DNA of 8,702 bases from Pseudanabaenaceae cyanobacterium MP8IB2.15 (GCA_030248825.1 JARCMB010000265.1:1-8702); one strand, 5' to 3'; shown: positions 1 to 5,894, counted from the stretch's first letter. The notes: generated from the letters alone by a model not told the origin. Numbers and translations: made by a program.

Positions 1-271
1 GAGGGGTAGATACGTACCTACGCTCTACTGGAAGCAACTAGGTTTAAATTGTGAATCTGGTACTTGTATTCACCCTGAAGTTGATGGCGCTTATAAAATG
101 GAAGAATCTCAGCAGCAGAACATCCATCAAATGACACTCGACGACGAAATTGAAGAACTGCTGCAAATGCTGCAAAAAGGAGGAGATGCTAAAACGACGC
201 TTAGGCAAATGTCTACTCAGAAACGAGAAACATTAGCCGCACTGGTCAAGCAAAAGGTCAAAAGAGACTAG
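1..271 (+). CDS. 3' end of an unidentified protein gene (5' end outside window)
   Basis: An open frame enters from the left edge (first full codon at base 2) and runs 89 codons to TAG at 269-271. I do not recognise the family. The visible part begins with an aromatic/basic stretch (RGRYVPTLYW), then a Cys-x4-Cys pair (visible residues 17 and 22, in NCESGTCIHPE). The rest is a charged Glu/Gln/Lys-rich tail, probably helical, with Leu/Met spacing suggestive of a short coiled coil around visible residues 45-60, and it ends KQKVKRD. No catalytic motif can be named from this fragment. A strong terminator follows 28 bases after the stop, so this is the last gene of its transcript. That the frame is coding is supported by its length without stops, codon use like the other genes, and the terminator placed just after it. 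Confidence 0.7.
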   Translation, partial: RGRYVPTLYWKQLGLNCESGTCIHPEVDGAYKMEESQQQNIHQMTLDDEIEELLQMLQKGGDAKTTLRQMSTQKRETLAALVKQKVKRD

Positions 272-299
272 AGAGATCGGTGATCTTCTTTCCTCATTT

Positions 300-328
300 C
301 CCTCATTCATTGTGATGAGGGATTTTTG
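300..328 (+). terminator. Rho-independent terminator of the left-edge gene
   Basis: The arms CCCTCAT (300-306) and ATGAGGG (315-321) pair perfectly. With one bulged T the stem can extend inward to about 9 bp with a tight loop. A T-rich run (ATTTTTG) follows directly. It lies just downstream of the stop at 271. Confidence 0.8.
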
Positions 329-689
329 TTGGCAGTAATTATTTTCTATATATTTCCGTGACATGAGCTACGGGAACAGACTGGCTCTAATCAATATAAT
401 TCCAAATTAGTTTATTTTTTAGGAATTATTGTTAGCTTAATTTTTGATTTAACAAATTAAAACATCACACGAATGTCAGCGAAATATCAACTAAATCTTA
501 ACGAATGTCCTTTTGGCATTGCCTTTTGTGTAGTCTGTGCTAATCTACTCAGAATTACATTAGGTGTTTCTTACGATCGATTTATTGATTTCTCAAATAT
601 ATTTTATCTAATGAACGATAAAATTGCTGAGATCCTGTAAGATTGCCTAACTATAAACGCTGAAAATCGGATTATTGGAGGTTAATTCT
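329..689. other. A/T-rich gap upstream of the HU gene
   Basis: No confident gene lies here. The gap holds an imperfect inverted repeat, TAATTCC (397-403) with GGAATTA (422-428), and a 55-codon open frame at 473-640 without a ribosome-binding site. It should also contain the HU promoter. The best candidate is TTGCTG (624-629) with TATAAA (652-657) or the overlapping TAACTA (648-653); the first spacing (22) is too long and the second -10 is poor, so the promoter is not firmly placed. No tRNA or riboswitch-like fold was recognised. Confidence 0.5.
677..681 (+). promoter_or_regulatory. Ribosome-binding site of the HU gene (decides the start)
   Basis: GGAGG lies 8 bases before ATG at 690. It settles the start at 690 rather than the in-frame TTG at 675, which would place the Shine-Dalgarno sequence inside the coding region. 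Confidence 0.85.
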
Positions 690-1007
690 ATGAATAAAGG
701 TGAATTAGTCGATGCAATCGCATCCAAAACTAGCGTAACCAAGAAAGACGCTGATGCAGTGCTATCGGCTGTTTTGGAAATGATTGTGGAAGCAGTTTCC
801 ACTGGTGATCGAGTCACACTGGTCGGATTTGGCTCATTTGAACCTCGCGATCGTAAAGCCCGTGAAGGACGTAACCCTAAAACTGGCGACAAGATGACAA
901 TTCCTGCCACTACAGTACCTGCTTTTTCCGCAGGCAAACTGTTCAGAGAAAAAGTGTCTCCCCCTAAAGTCGAAGAGAAACCTGCTGCTAAAAAAGCCAA
1001 GAAGTAA
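690..1007 (+). CDS. hup: HU-family DNA-binding protein
   Basis: A 105-aa histone-like protein that bends and compacts DNA as a dimer in the nucleoid. The N-terminus MNKGELVDAIASK is typical of bacterial HU. Helices span about residues 3-38, followed by the family signature at 46-66: GFGSF, then basic residues, then GRNPKTG. The Arg61-Asn62-Pro63 at the tip of the beta arm, which inserts into the minor groove, is intact. The core ends near residue 90. A short Pro/Lys tail (PPKVEEKPAAKKAKK) extends it beyond the usual ~90 aa; such basic tails may add non-specific DNA contact, which is inference. ATG 690 is chosen because of the GGAGG at 677-681 and the conserved N-terminus. The gene stands alone, with no neighbour close enough on the same strand to form an operon. 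I see no convincing terminator behind it. Confidence 0.95.
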   Translation: MNKGELVDAIASKTSVTKKDADAVLSAVLEMIVEAVSTGDRVTLVGFGSFEPRDRKAREGRNPKTGDKMTIPATTVPAFSAGKLFREKVSPPKVEEKPAAKKAKK

Positions 1008-1205
1008 AACCGTAGAGACAAAAACTGTCAAACGAACAGATTGTCATAGGTTTTGTTGTAGGTTTATAGCTAGATGTCGATTTAAAGATTGTATATGTTC
1101 ATGCTCAAAGCAGTTCATCATCCCATCTCACAAAGACATCAGCTATTTTTGTGTCTATATATTTATCTCATGTCCAGTGATAATTGATTACCAATCACCA
1201 AATTT

Positions 1206-1664
1206 ATGGATAAGCAATTGGATGAAGCTCTCTCTATAGAAATTGCTCGATCGACCCAAAGTTCAGCGAAATCTTGCTTTGAAAACGCTTACAAAGCTGC
1301 ACTTGCCACAGATGGCTCGATTTATGTGCAAGGCTTTTTGGTATTTCAGGGCGATCCATTCAAGCCAGTTGAACATAGCTGGTTAGAACTTGTCGATCGA
1401 ATTGTCGATCCGACATTCCCACATCTCAAGAAAGCTGCTCAAGATCTGCATTACTTTCCCGCCCACAGACTTACGCTGAAGCAACTCACTAAGTCGATCG
1501 AAGAGGCTCTAGAAGATTACCCCGAAGATGAAGCCTTACCCGTTTATGGCAATACTCCCTATGAATATTATGGCGATGTCATGCTAGGAAATGCCGACTA
1601 TCTGATCGCTCACAAAGCCGCAGAAGCTAAGTGCCGTGAACTAAATCGACCGAAGCTCAGCTAG
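1206..1664 (+). CDS. Uncharacterised protein with a possible Cys-His-Asp catalytic triad
   Basis: A 152-aa protein, predicted soluble, with no signal peptide or membrane segment. The N-terminal half carries an ordered set: Cys24 in SCFENAYKAAL, a strand at 39-46 (IYVQGFLV), His57 in the EHSW box, and Asp68 in RIVDPTF. Cys with a following Asn on a helix, then His-x-Trp, then VDPT is the arrangement I associate with small bacterial papain/transglutaminase-fold proteins. A Cys/His/Asp triad is therefore my inference, not a family assignment. The C-terminal half (75-152) has a Tyr-rich patch (TPYEYYGD) and a helical end. No good ribosome-binding site precedes ATG 1206, which is common in cyanobacteria. 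The gene converges on the gene at 1691-2257 with only 26 bases between stops. It is certainly a real gene by codon use and length; its function is unknown. Confidence 0.8.
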   Translation: MDKQLDEALSIEIARSTQSSAKSCFENAYKAALATDGSIYVQGFLVFQGDPFKPVEHSWLELVDRIVDPTFPHLKKAAQDLHYFPAHRLTLKQLTKSIEEALEDYPEDEALPVYGNTPYEYYGDVMLGNADYLIAHKAAEAKCRELNRPKLS

Positions 1665-1690
1665 GATTGATGTGGTTTTTGATGGAAGAT

Positions 1691-2257
1691 TTAGTAGTTC
1701 TGATGACTTAGCGATTGCTGATCTCGTTGCAAAGCTGCCCTGAAATCGTCGAGATGCGCCTCACTCTGAGGCAACCAGAATGTGCCATTGCCGACATTTG
1801 CCGATGGAATCACATCACATCCGGGCCGCTCGAGGACAAATGTATCGCTTAGACGAATACCCCAAGCATCACAGCCAAATTTTTCAGAGTCAGCTTGATA
1901 AGCGGATAAACTTTCGCCGCAGCCGTGGGCTTCGCGATCGCTAGCAAAACTCTCAGGATCGTATTTCACCACATCGATCACAGTTGCTAGTCCTTGAATT
2001 GATAAAGCAGGAAAAGTATCAACATCAAAGCCAAATTCAGCCAAAATTTCTTGACACAGGTGCTTAATTGGTGGCTCGTCAGGAAATCCTAGGGTATGAA
2101 TTAGGATTCGGCCTTGGTAAGGTGCGATTAATTCTGGCGGTAGATCGGGGGCATCAAACACCACCAGCGTTGAATAAACTCGACCTAAATAGCAGATTGC
2201 TTCATCAGGCGAAAGAGACACTGCTAATGTGTGTGCGGCATTTGGCATCAGGTTCAT
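1691..2257 (-). CDS. Uncharacterised protein, possibly ASCH/PUA-like
   Basis: A 188-aa protein, predicted soluble, with no export signal. From about residue 24 it reads GRVYSTLVVFDAPDLPPE, then GRILIH (49-54), then QGLATVIDVV (88-97), AWGIRLSD (131-138), a Pro near 145 and NGTFWLP (157-163). This order resembles ASCH-type PUA-like domains: a strand with 'G.ilIh', a strand with 'G.a.vvdv', a late aromatic-Gly-hydrophobic strand and a closing W..P. Such domains bind RNA or modified bases. The match is by eye and tentative. ATG at 2257 is used; Met4 (2248) is an equally possible start, and neither has a Shine-Dalgarno sequence. Several Cys (22, 68, 113, 129, 147) are present but show no metal-binding spacing. 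It is convergent with the gene at 1206-1664, 26 bases away, with no hairpin between them. A GCGATCGC octamer lies inside it. Confidence 0.75.
   Translation of the reverse strand: MNLMPNAAHTLAVSLSPDEAICYLGRVYSTLVVFDAPDLPPELIAPYQGRILIHTLGFPDEPPIKHLCQEILAEFGFDVDTFPALSIQGLATVIDVVKYDPESFASDREAHGCGESLSAYQADSEKFGCDAWGIRLSDTFVLERPGCDVIPSANVGNGTFWLPQSEAHLDDFRAALQRDQQSLSHQNY
1934..1941. repeat. HIP1 octamer GCGATCGC
   Basis: An exact copy of the highly iterated palindrome of cyanobacterial genomes, inside the coding region of the 188-aa protein. It supports the taxonomic call. Confidence 0.85.
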
Positions 2258-2423
2258 TTAATTCGATCTAGATTTTTCTAGTTTAACGATCTACCAAGTC
2301 AGAGTAGGTCGGGAAATGCGTAATCGACAAAATCCTATCGCAGCCATAAGGAATTGAATCCTAGACTAGATCTTTGCCGTCCAATTGACCGCTACAATTT
2401 GATTGGCTCCAACGTGAAAAAAT

Positions 2424-3980
2424 ATGGACTTTGCAAATCTCAACGCCCTCCTAAATACTGGGGTAATTTTGCCCGAGCTTGTGGTGATTGCGGCCTTACT
2501 TGTAGCTTTGGTTGTCGATCTAGCAGGTGGGCTACGGACGGCTCGCTCACTTCCTTACATTGCGATCTCAGGGCTACTACTGGCAGTCGTTGCTTTGGTT
2601 TGGCAGTGGAATGGCTCAGGCGACTCTATGTCATTTTTTAGTAGTTTCGACGGCGATAAACTCAGCATCATCTTTCGCGGCATCATTGCGCTGTCTTCAG
2701 CCCTAACGATCCTAATCTCGATCAGCTATTTGAACCAGTCGGGTGTCGTGATCTCAGAGTTCATCACGATCTTGCTCTCCGCCACGGTGGGGGCAATGTT
2801 CCTAGCAGGGGCAAATGAGTTGGTGATGATCTTTGTGGCTTTAGAGACACTCAGTATTTCCTCTTATTTGCTGGCTGGCTATACCAAGCGCGACCCTCGA
2901 TCGAATGAAGCAGCTTTAAAATATTTGCTAATTGGGGCATCTAGCTCCGCGATTTTTCTCTACGGTTTGTCTTTGCTATATGGCTTATCGGGTGGGGAGA
3001 CAAATTTACAAGCGATCGCGGCGAAATTGCCAATTAGCGGTTTGAGTTTGATCATTGCTATGGTGTTTGTAGTCGCAGGTATTGCTTTCAAGCTTTCCGC
3101 CGTACCATTTCACCAGTGGACACCCGATGTCTATGAAGGTTCACCGACCCCAGTTGTAGCATTTCTATCGATCGGCTCTAAGGTAGCAGGTTTCGCTCTG
3201 GCAATCAGGTTTATGGTGACGGTTTTCCCTGCGATCTCGGCGCAGTGGCACTATGTCTTTGTCGTCCTCACGGTTCTGAGCATGGTGCTGGGTAACGTCG
3301 TGGCGATCGCCCAAACCAGTATGAAACGGATGCTTGCCTATTCATCGATCGGGCAAGCAGGTTTTGTGATGTTAGGCATGATCGTTAATACCGAGGCTGG
3401 TTACGCCAGTATGGTGTTTTACCTGCTGGTTTACTTGTTTATGAATATGGGGGCTTTTGGGTGTGTGATCTTGTTCTCACTCCGTACTGGTACCGATCAG
3501 ATCAGCGAGTACAGTGGTCTCTACCAAAAAGATCCTCAACTCACGCTTTGCCTCAGCATCTGCTTGTTGTCTTTGGGCGGTATTCCACCATTAGCGGGGT
3601 TCTTCGGTAAGATCTACATCTTTTGGGCAGGCTGGAAAGCTGGAGCTTATGGCTTAGTGATTTTAGCTCTGGTCATGAGTGTAGTTTCGATCTACTACTA
3701 CATCCGCGTCGTCAAGATGATGGTGGTAAAAGAAACGCAGGAAATGTCTGAGTCGGTGAAAAACTACCCTGTGATGACTGGTGCTTTGCCAGCAGGTAGC
3801 GGATTTAAGGCTTTGCAGGCAGCGATTATTTCGACCGTGATTATTACCACGATTGCGGGAATTGCTTCTAATCCTTTGTTTTCGATCGCTAACGAGTCGA
3901 TTTCGGGGACTTCTTTTTTGAAGGCATCGATCAAAAATCCGACCGTGAGTCTTAATACCTCGATCGATCGACAAAACTAA
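2424..3980 (+). CDS. ndhB: NAD(P)H-quinone oxidoreductase subunit 2 (NDH-1 subunit N)
   Basis: A 518-aa thylakoid membrane subunit of cyanobacterial NDH-1, which feeds electrons from ferredoxin or NAD(P)H into plastoquinone and pumps protons in respiration and cyclic flow around photosystem I. The length is normal for NdhB (about 520 aa, roughly 14 membrane helices). The N-terminus MDFANLNALLNTGVILPE is characteristic. The antiporter-type core spans about 125-420: Glu141 in ETLSISSYLL, the NEAALKYLLIGA loop (161-172), FKLSAVPFHQWTPD (222-235) followed by VYEGSPTPV, KRMLAYSSIGQAGF (301-314), and Lys397 in GFFGKIYIF. These charged residues are the expected proton-channel positions. The start at 2424 fits the family, although no Shine-Dalgarno sequence is visible. 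A -10-like TACAAT lies at 2393-2398 without a good -35. The gene is monocistronic here, ended by the palindrome at 4001-4036. Confidence 0.97.
   Translation: MDFANLNALLNTGVILPELVVIAALLVALVVDLAGGLRTARSLPYIAISGLLLAVVALVWQWNGSGDSMSFFSSFDGDKLSIIFRGIIALSSALTILISISYLNQSGVVISEFITILLSATVGAMFLAGANELVMIFVALETLSISSYLLAGYTKRDPRSNEAALKYLLIGASSSAIFLYGLSLLYGLSGGETNLQAIAAKLPISGLSLIIAMVFVVAGIAFKLSAVPFHQWTPDVYEGSPTPVVAFLSIGSKVAGFALAIRFMVTVFPAISAQWHYVFVVLTVLSMVLGNVVAIAQTSMKRMLAYSSIGQAGFVMLGMIVNTEAGYASMVFYLLVYLFMNMGAFGCVILFSLRTGTDQISEYSGLYQKDPQLTLCLSICLLSLGGIPPLAGFFGKIYIFWAGWKAGAYGLVILALVMSVVSIYYYIRVVKMMVVKETQEMSESVKNYPVMTGALPAGSGFKALQAAIISTVIITTIAGIASNPLFSIANESISGTSFLKASIKNPTVSLNTSIDRQN
3012..3019. repeat. HIP1 octamer GCGATCGC
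   Basis: An exact HIP1 copy within ndhB, in the stretch encoding residues near 197-199. Confidence 0.85.
3303..3310. repeat. HIP1 octamer GCGATCGC
   Basis: A second exact HIP1 copy in ndhB, in the stretch encoding VAIAQ (residues 293-297). Confidence 0.85.
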
Positions 3981-4000
3981 AAAGTTAAAGCAAGTCCAAA

Positions 4001-4036
4001 ACAAAGCCGCGATCTGTTAACAGATCGCGGCTTTGT
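4001..4036. terminator. Perfect 36-base palindrome, bidirectional terminator between ndhB and rpaB
   Basis: ACAAAGCCGCGATCTGTT (4001-4018) is followed at once by its exact reverse complement (4019-4036). The G/C-rich stem (GCCGCGATC) is flanked by AAA on the left and TTT on the right, so either strand ends in a T-containing arm. It sits 20 bases after the ndhB stop and 21 bases after the rpaB stop, so both convergent transcripts should end here. Confidence 0.88.
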
Positions 4037-4057
4037 GATTTTGATGATCCTCTGTGC

Positions 4058-4801
4058 TTATGCCTCTTCGCCTGGTTCGAGGATGCGTTGAAACAGGTAG
4101 CCTGTGCCTCTAGCCGTGAGGATTAGCTCAGGGTTACTAGGATCTTCTTCAAGTTTGGCACGCAGTCGCGAGATGTGAACGTCCACAACCCGCGTATCGA
4201 CGTGGCGCTCAGGTGTGTAACCCCATACTTCTTGTAAGATATCTGCCCGAGAAAATGGATCGCCTGATTTGCCAACCAGTAACTCCAATAGGCTGAACTC
4301 CATCCCAGTCAACCGAATCCGCTCATCGCCCTTATAAACCTGACGTTTATTGGTGTCGATCTTAATATTATTAATATGAATCACGCCTGAGCTAGGAATC
4401 CCAGACGAGCCATTGCGTTCAAAGCGGCGCAGTACAGAACGAATGCGTGCTTCTAACTCTTTGGGGGAGAAGGGCTTAACCACATAATCATCAGCACCTA
4501 GTTCCAAACCTGTGATTCGGTCGGCAACATCGCTGAGTGCCGTCAACATAATGATTGGGACATCCGACTCTTTACGCAACTCTTGGCAAACACCATAGCC
4601 ATCGAGCTTTGGCATCATCACATCCAGAACTACTAGATCTGGAACTTCTTGCCGAAACATTTCGATCGCTTCTTCACCATCCGCCGCAGTGACAACTTCG
4701 TAGCCAATCATAGAAAGCCTGGTTTCTAGAATGCGCCGAATACTTGCTTCATCATCTACGACTAAGATTTTTTCTTTATGACTTTCCAAAGTGCTTGCCA
4801 C
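4058..4801 (-). CDS. rpaB: Response regulator RpaB (Ycf27), OmpR/PhoB class
   Basis: A 247-aa two-component regulator, normally phosphorylated by the sensor kinase Hik33/NblS. It controls high-light, photosystem and cell-cycle-linked genes through HLR1 sites. Receiver domain, residues about 11-125: Asp16-Asp17, phospho-acceptor Asp60 in VVLDVMMPKLDG, Thr87, and Lys109 in VVKPFSPKE. The winged-helix DNA-binding domain spans about 143-240, with the motifs RLTGMEFSLLELL, HVDTRVVDVHISRLRAKLE and TARGTGYLF. Near-identity to known RpaB sequences in these blocks makes the assignment firm. The protein has a single cysteine, Cys72 (GYGVCQE); redox control of RpaB through a cysteine has been reported for the family, as far as I recall. 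The start is GTG at 4801: an in-frame TGA lies three codons upstream and an AGGTGA ribosome site precedes it. It converges on ndhB and is divergent from hli. Confidence 0.97.
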   Translation of the reverse strand: MASTLESHKEKILVVDDEASIRRILETRLSMIGYEVVTAADGEEAIEMFRQEVPDLVVLDVMMPKLDGYGVCQELRKESDVPIIMLTALSDVADRITGLELGADDYVVKPFSPKELEARIRSVLRRFERNGSSGIPSSGVIHINNIKIDTNKRQVYKGDERIRLTGMEFSLLELLVGKSGDPFSRADILQEVWGYTPERHVDTRVVDVHISRLRAKLEEDPSNPELILTARGTGYLFQRILEPGEEA

Positions 4802-4807
4802 TTTAGT

Positions 4808-4813
4808 TCACCT
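4808..4813 (-). promoter_or_regulatory. Ribosome-binding site of rpaB (supports a GTG start)
   Basis: On the minus strand AGGTGA precedes the GTG at 4801 by 6 bases. With the in-frame stop just upstream and no early in-frame ATG, this fixes the unusual start codon. Confidence 0.75.
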
Positions 4814-4816
4814 ATG

Positions 4817-4858
4817 ATTTACGAATAATTTACAAAATGAAATTTAAGATTAATTTAC
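4817..4858. repeat. 17-bp imperfect direct repeat with TTTAC half-sites in the rpaB leader
   Basis: ATTTACGAATAATTTAC (4817-4833) and ATTTAAGATTAATTTAC (4842-4858) match at 15 of 17 positions with a 25-base period. Each unit contains two ATTTAM elements 11 bases apart. The TTTACA-like elements resemble half-sites of HLR1, the target of RpaB, but HLR1 spaces them 10 bases apart. Autoregulatory binding is inference only. Confidence 0.5.
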
Positions 4859-4986
4859 TAAGCTAATCAATAAAAATTTGTTCTTCACCCGATCACTGTA
4901 ATTTGTGACAAAGTAACACAGATTTAATATTTATTAATAATTAGTAGTTAACTATTGAATATTTTTGTTTAGTCTTAACTCCTTTA

Positions 4987-5002
4987 TTGTAATAGATTAC
5001 AA
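4987..5002. promoter_or_regulatory. Inverted repeat TTGTAAT-N2-ATTACAA, possible operator
   Basis: Two perfect 7-base arms are separated by AG, about 50 bases upstream of the hli -35. Size and symmetry suit a dimeric regulator. The arm contains TTACA, the core of RpaB half-sites, but in inverted rather than direct orientation. The protein that would bind is unknown. Confidence 0.4.
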
Positions 5003-5049
5003 GAAATCAGCTAAAACAATTACAAAACAAAGATCGAATTTTAAAAAGT

Positions 5050-5079
5050 TTGCAAATCTTAATTTTCATGAACTATAAT
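5050..5079 (+). promoter_or_regulatory. Candidate promoter of hli-lspA
   Basis: A perfect -10 TATAAT (5074-5079) is preceded by TTGCAA (5050-5055, 4 of 6 matches to TTGACA) with an 18-base spacer. Transcription would start near 5086, leaving a leader of about 115 bases before the hli ATG. Confidence 0.6.
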
Positions 5080-5200
5080 CACTGAGTAAATTAAAATATG
5101 TAACTCGATCTGAACTTGAACTAAATCTGTCTCAGATCCTCCTTAATTTACAACTTCGAGATTTATCGAAAAATTTACTGAAAATTCATTGGGATTTATC

Positions 5201-5374
5201 ATGACTGAACCTGTACAAACTCCTCAAGCGATCGACCCTAAGTTTGGCTTTAATTCCTATGCTGAACGATTAAATGGTCGCGCCGCCATGATTGGTTTCG
5301 TAATTGCGATCGTGATTGAATTTTCTACTGGACAGGGCGTATTAGCTTGGCTTGGACTGATTGGAGTTAGCTAG
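5201..5374 (+). CDS. hli: High-light-inducible protein (one-helix chlorophyll a/b-binding-like)
   Basis: A 57-aa Hlip/Scp. These thylakoid proteins dimerise, bind chlorophyll and carotenoid, and protect chlorophyll synthesis and photosystem II assembly under strong light. The soluble N-terminus (1-19) leads into the signature AERLNGRAAMIGF (21-33), where Glu22, Asn25 and Arg27 are the pigment-ligand and salt-bridge residues. One membrane helix covers about 24-42, ending in the usual short C-terminal tail. ATG 5201 is chosen: it starts exactly at the conserved MTEP-type N-terminus and has GGGA 6 bases upstream. The in-frame TTG at 5189 would add only four residues and swallow that site. It shares a divergent control region with rpaB, the known regulator of hli genes, and is followed 29 bases later by lspA with no terminator between. 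The exact subtype (HliA-D) cannot be told by eye. Confidence 0.93.
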   Translation: MTEPVQTPQAIDPKFGFNSYAERLNGRAAMIGFVIAIVIEFSTGQGVLAWLGLIGVS

Positions 5375-5403
5375 TATTTAGATAGGGGATTTACGGCAAG
5401 AAC

Positions 5404-5874
5404 ATGGTTAAAAATTTAGCCTTTTGGGTAATGGCTCTGTTCTTTCTGATCATCGATCAAATTACCAAATATGCGATTTCGCACAGCATGACGATTGCTG
5501 AATCAATTCCCCTATGGCAGTCTGTCTTTCACCTCACCTACATCACGAACAAAGGTGCAGCTTTTAGTTTTTTTAGTCACTCTGGCGATTGGCTGCGGTG
5601 GGTATCTTTGAGCGTCAGTCTGGGCTTGATCTGCTTGGGCTGGTTTTCATCTAAGCTCGATCGATGGGAACAGTTTGGCTATGGCTGCATTTTAGGTGGG
5701 GCTTTGGGCAATGGCATCGATCGATTTGTGTATGGATATGTTGTGGACTTCTTAGACTTTCAACTGATCAGATTTCCCGTGTTTAATTTTGCTGATGTTG
5801 GTATCAATATCGGTCTCGCTTGTCTACTGATTTCTTGGTTTCGTAGCAGCAAACCAAAATCTAGTGGTAATTGA
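5404..5874 (+). CDS. lspA: Lipoprotein signal peptidase (signal peptidase II)
   Basis: A 156-aa inner-membrane aspartyl protease that removes signal peptides from diacylglyceryl-modified prolipoproteins. All family boxes are present: DQITK (18-22), NKGAAFSFF (49-57), GGALGNGIDR (98-107), VVDFLDF (113-119) and FNFADVGI (127-134). Catalytic aspartates are Asp106 and Asp131. Four membrane helices fit the hydropathy, at about 5-25, 64-82, 92-108 and 132-147. The length is typical. ATG 5404 lies 29 bases after the hli stop, and the ribosome site is weak. It is probably cotranscribed with hli, which would tie a housekeeping protease to a light-stress promoter. The only visible lipoprotein substrate in the window is the Tat lipoprotein at 6616-7893. 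Confidence 0.96.
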   Translation: MVKNLAFWVMALFFLIIDQITKYAISHSMTIAESIPLWQSVFHLTYITNKGAAFSFFSHSGDWLRWVSLSVSLGLICLGWFSSKLDRWEQFGYGCILGGALGNGIDRFVYGYVVDFLDFQLIRFPVFNFADVGINIGLACLLISWFRSSKPKSSGN

Positions 5875-5894
5875 TTTCTGGTCAGCATCGATAG

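Larger units (their letters stand above)
4802..5200. other. Divergent rpaB / hli regulatory region
   Basis: A 399-base A/T-rich gap between two divergent genes. It contains the direct repeat at 4817-4858, the inverted repeat TTGTAAT-AG-ATTACAA at 4987-5002, a further ATTACAAAA at 5019-5027, the hli promoter at 5050-5079, and an hli leader of roughly 115 bases. That leader includes GATCTGA (5107-5113) pairing with TCAGATC (5132-5138) and an anti-Shine-Dalgarno-like TCCTCCTTA (5137-5145). I could not place the rpaB promoter with confidence. No exact HLR1 (two TTTACA-type units at a 10-base period) is present on either strand. Confidence 0.6.

Noticed and set aside
675..689. TTG at 675 as the start of the HU gene
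   Set aside because: It would put the Shine-Dalgarno sequence inside the gene; HU proteins begin MNK, which matches ATG 690.
1008..1205. Terminator behind the HU gene (ACAAAAAC ... GGTTTTGT)
   Set aside because: The arms have mismatches, the loop is long and there is no T run; pairing is too weak to call.
2268..2281. Short dyad CTAGA-TTTT-TCTAG upstream of the 188-aa protein gene
   Set aside because: Five A/T-rich base pairs are too few to distinguish from chance.
3663..4004. 113-codon open frame on the minus strand opposite the end of ndhB
   Set aside because: It is antisense to a conserved gene and its residue content mirrors ndhB codons; no ribosome site or family resemblance.
4898..4920. 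CRP-like site around TGTGACAAAGTAACACA
   Set aside because: The half-sites are one base too far apart for the TGTGA-N6-TCACA consensus, and the right half is off; not called.
5137..5145. Shine-Dalgarno sequence TAAGGAGGA on the minus strand
   Set aside because: No start codon and open frame follow at a usable distance on that strand; treated instead as part of the hli leader.
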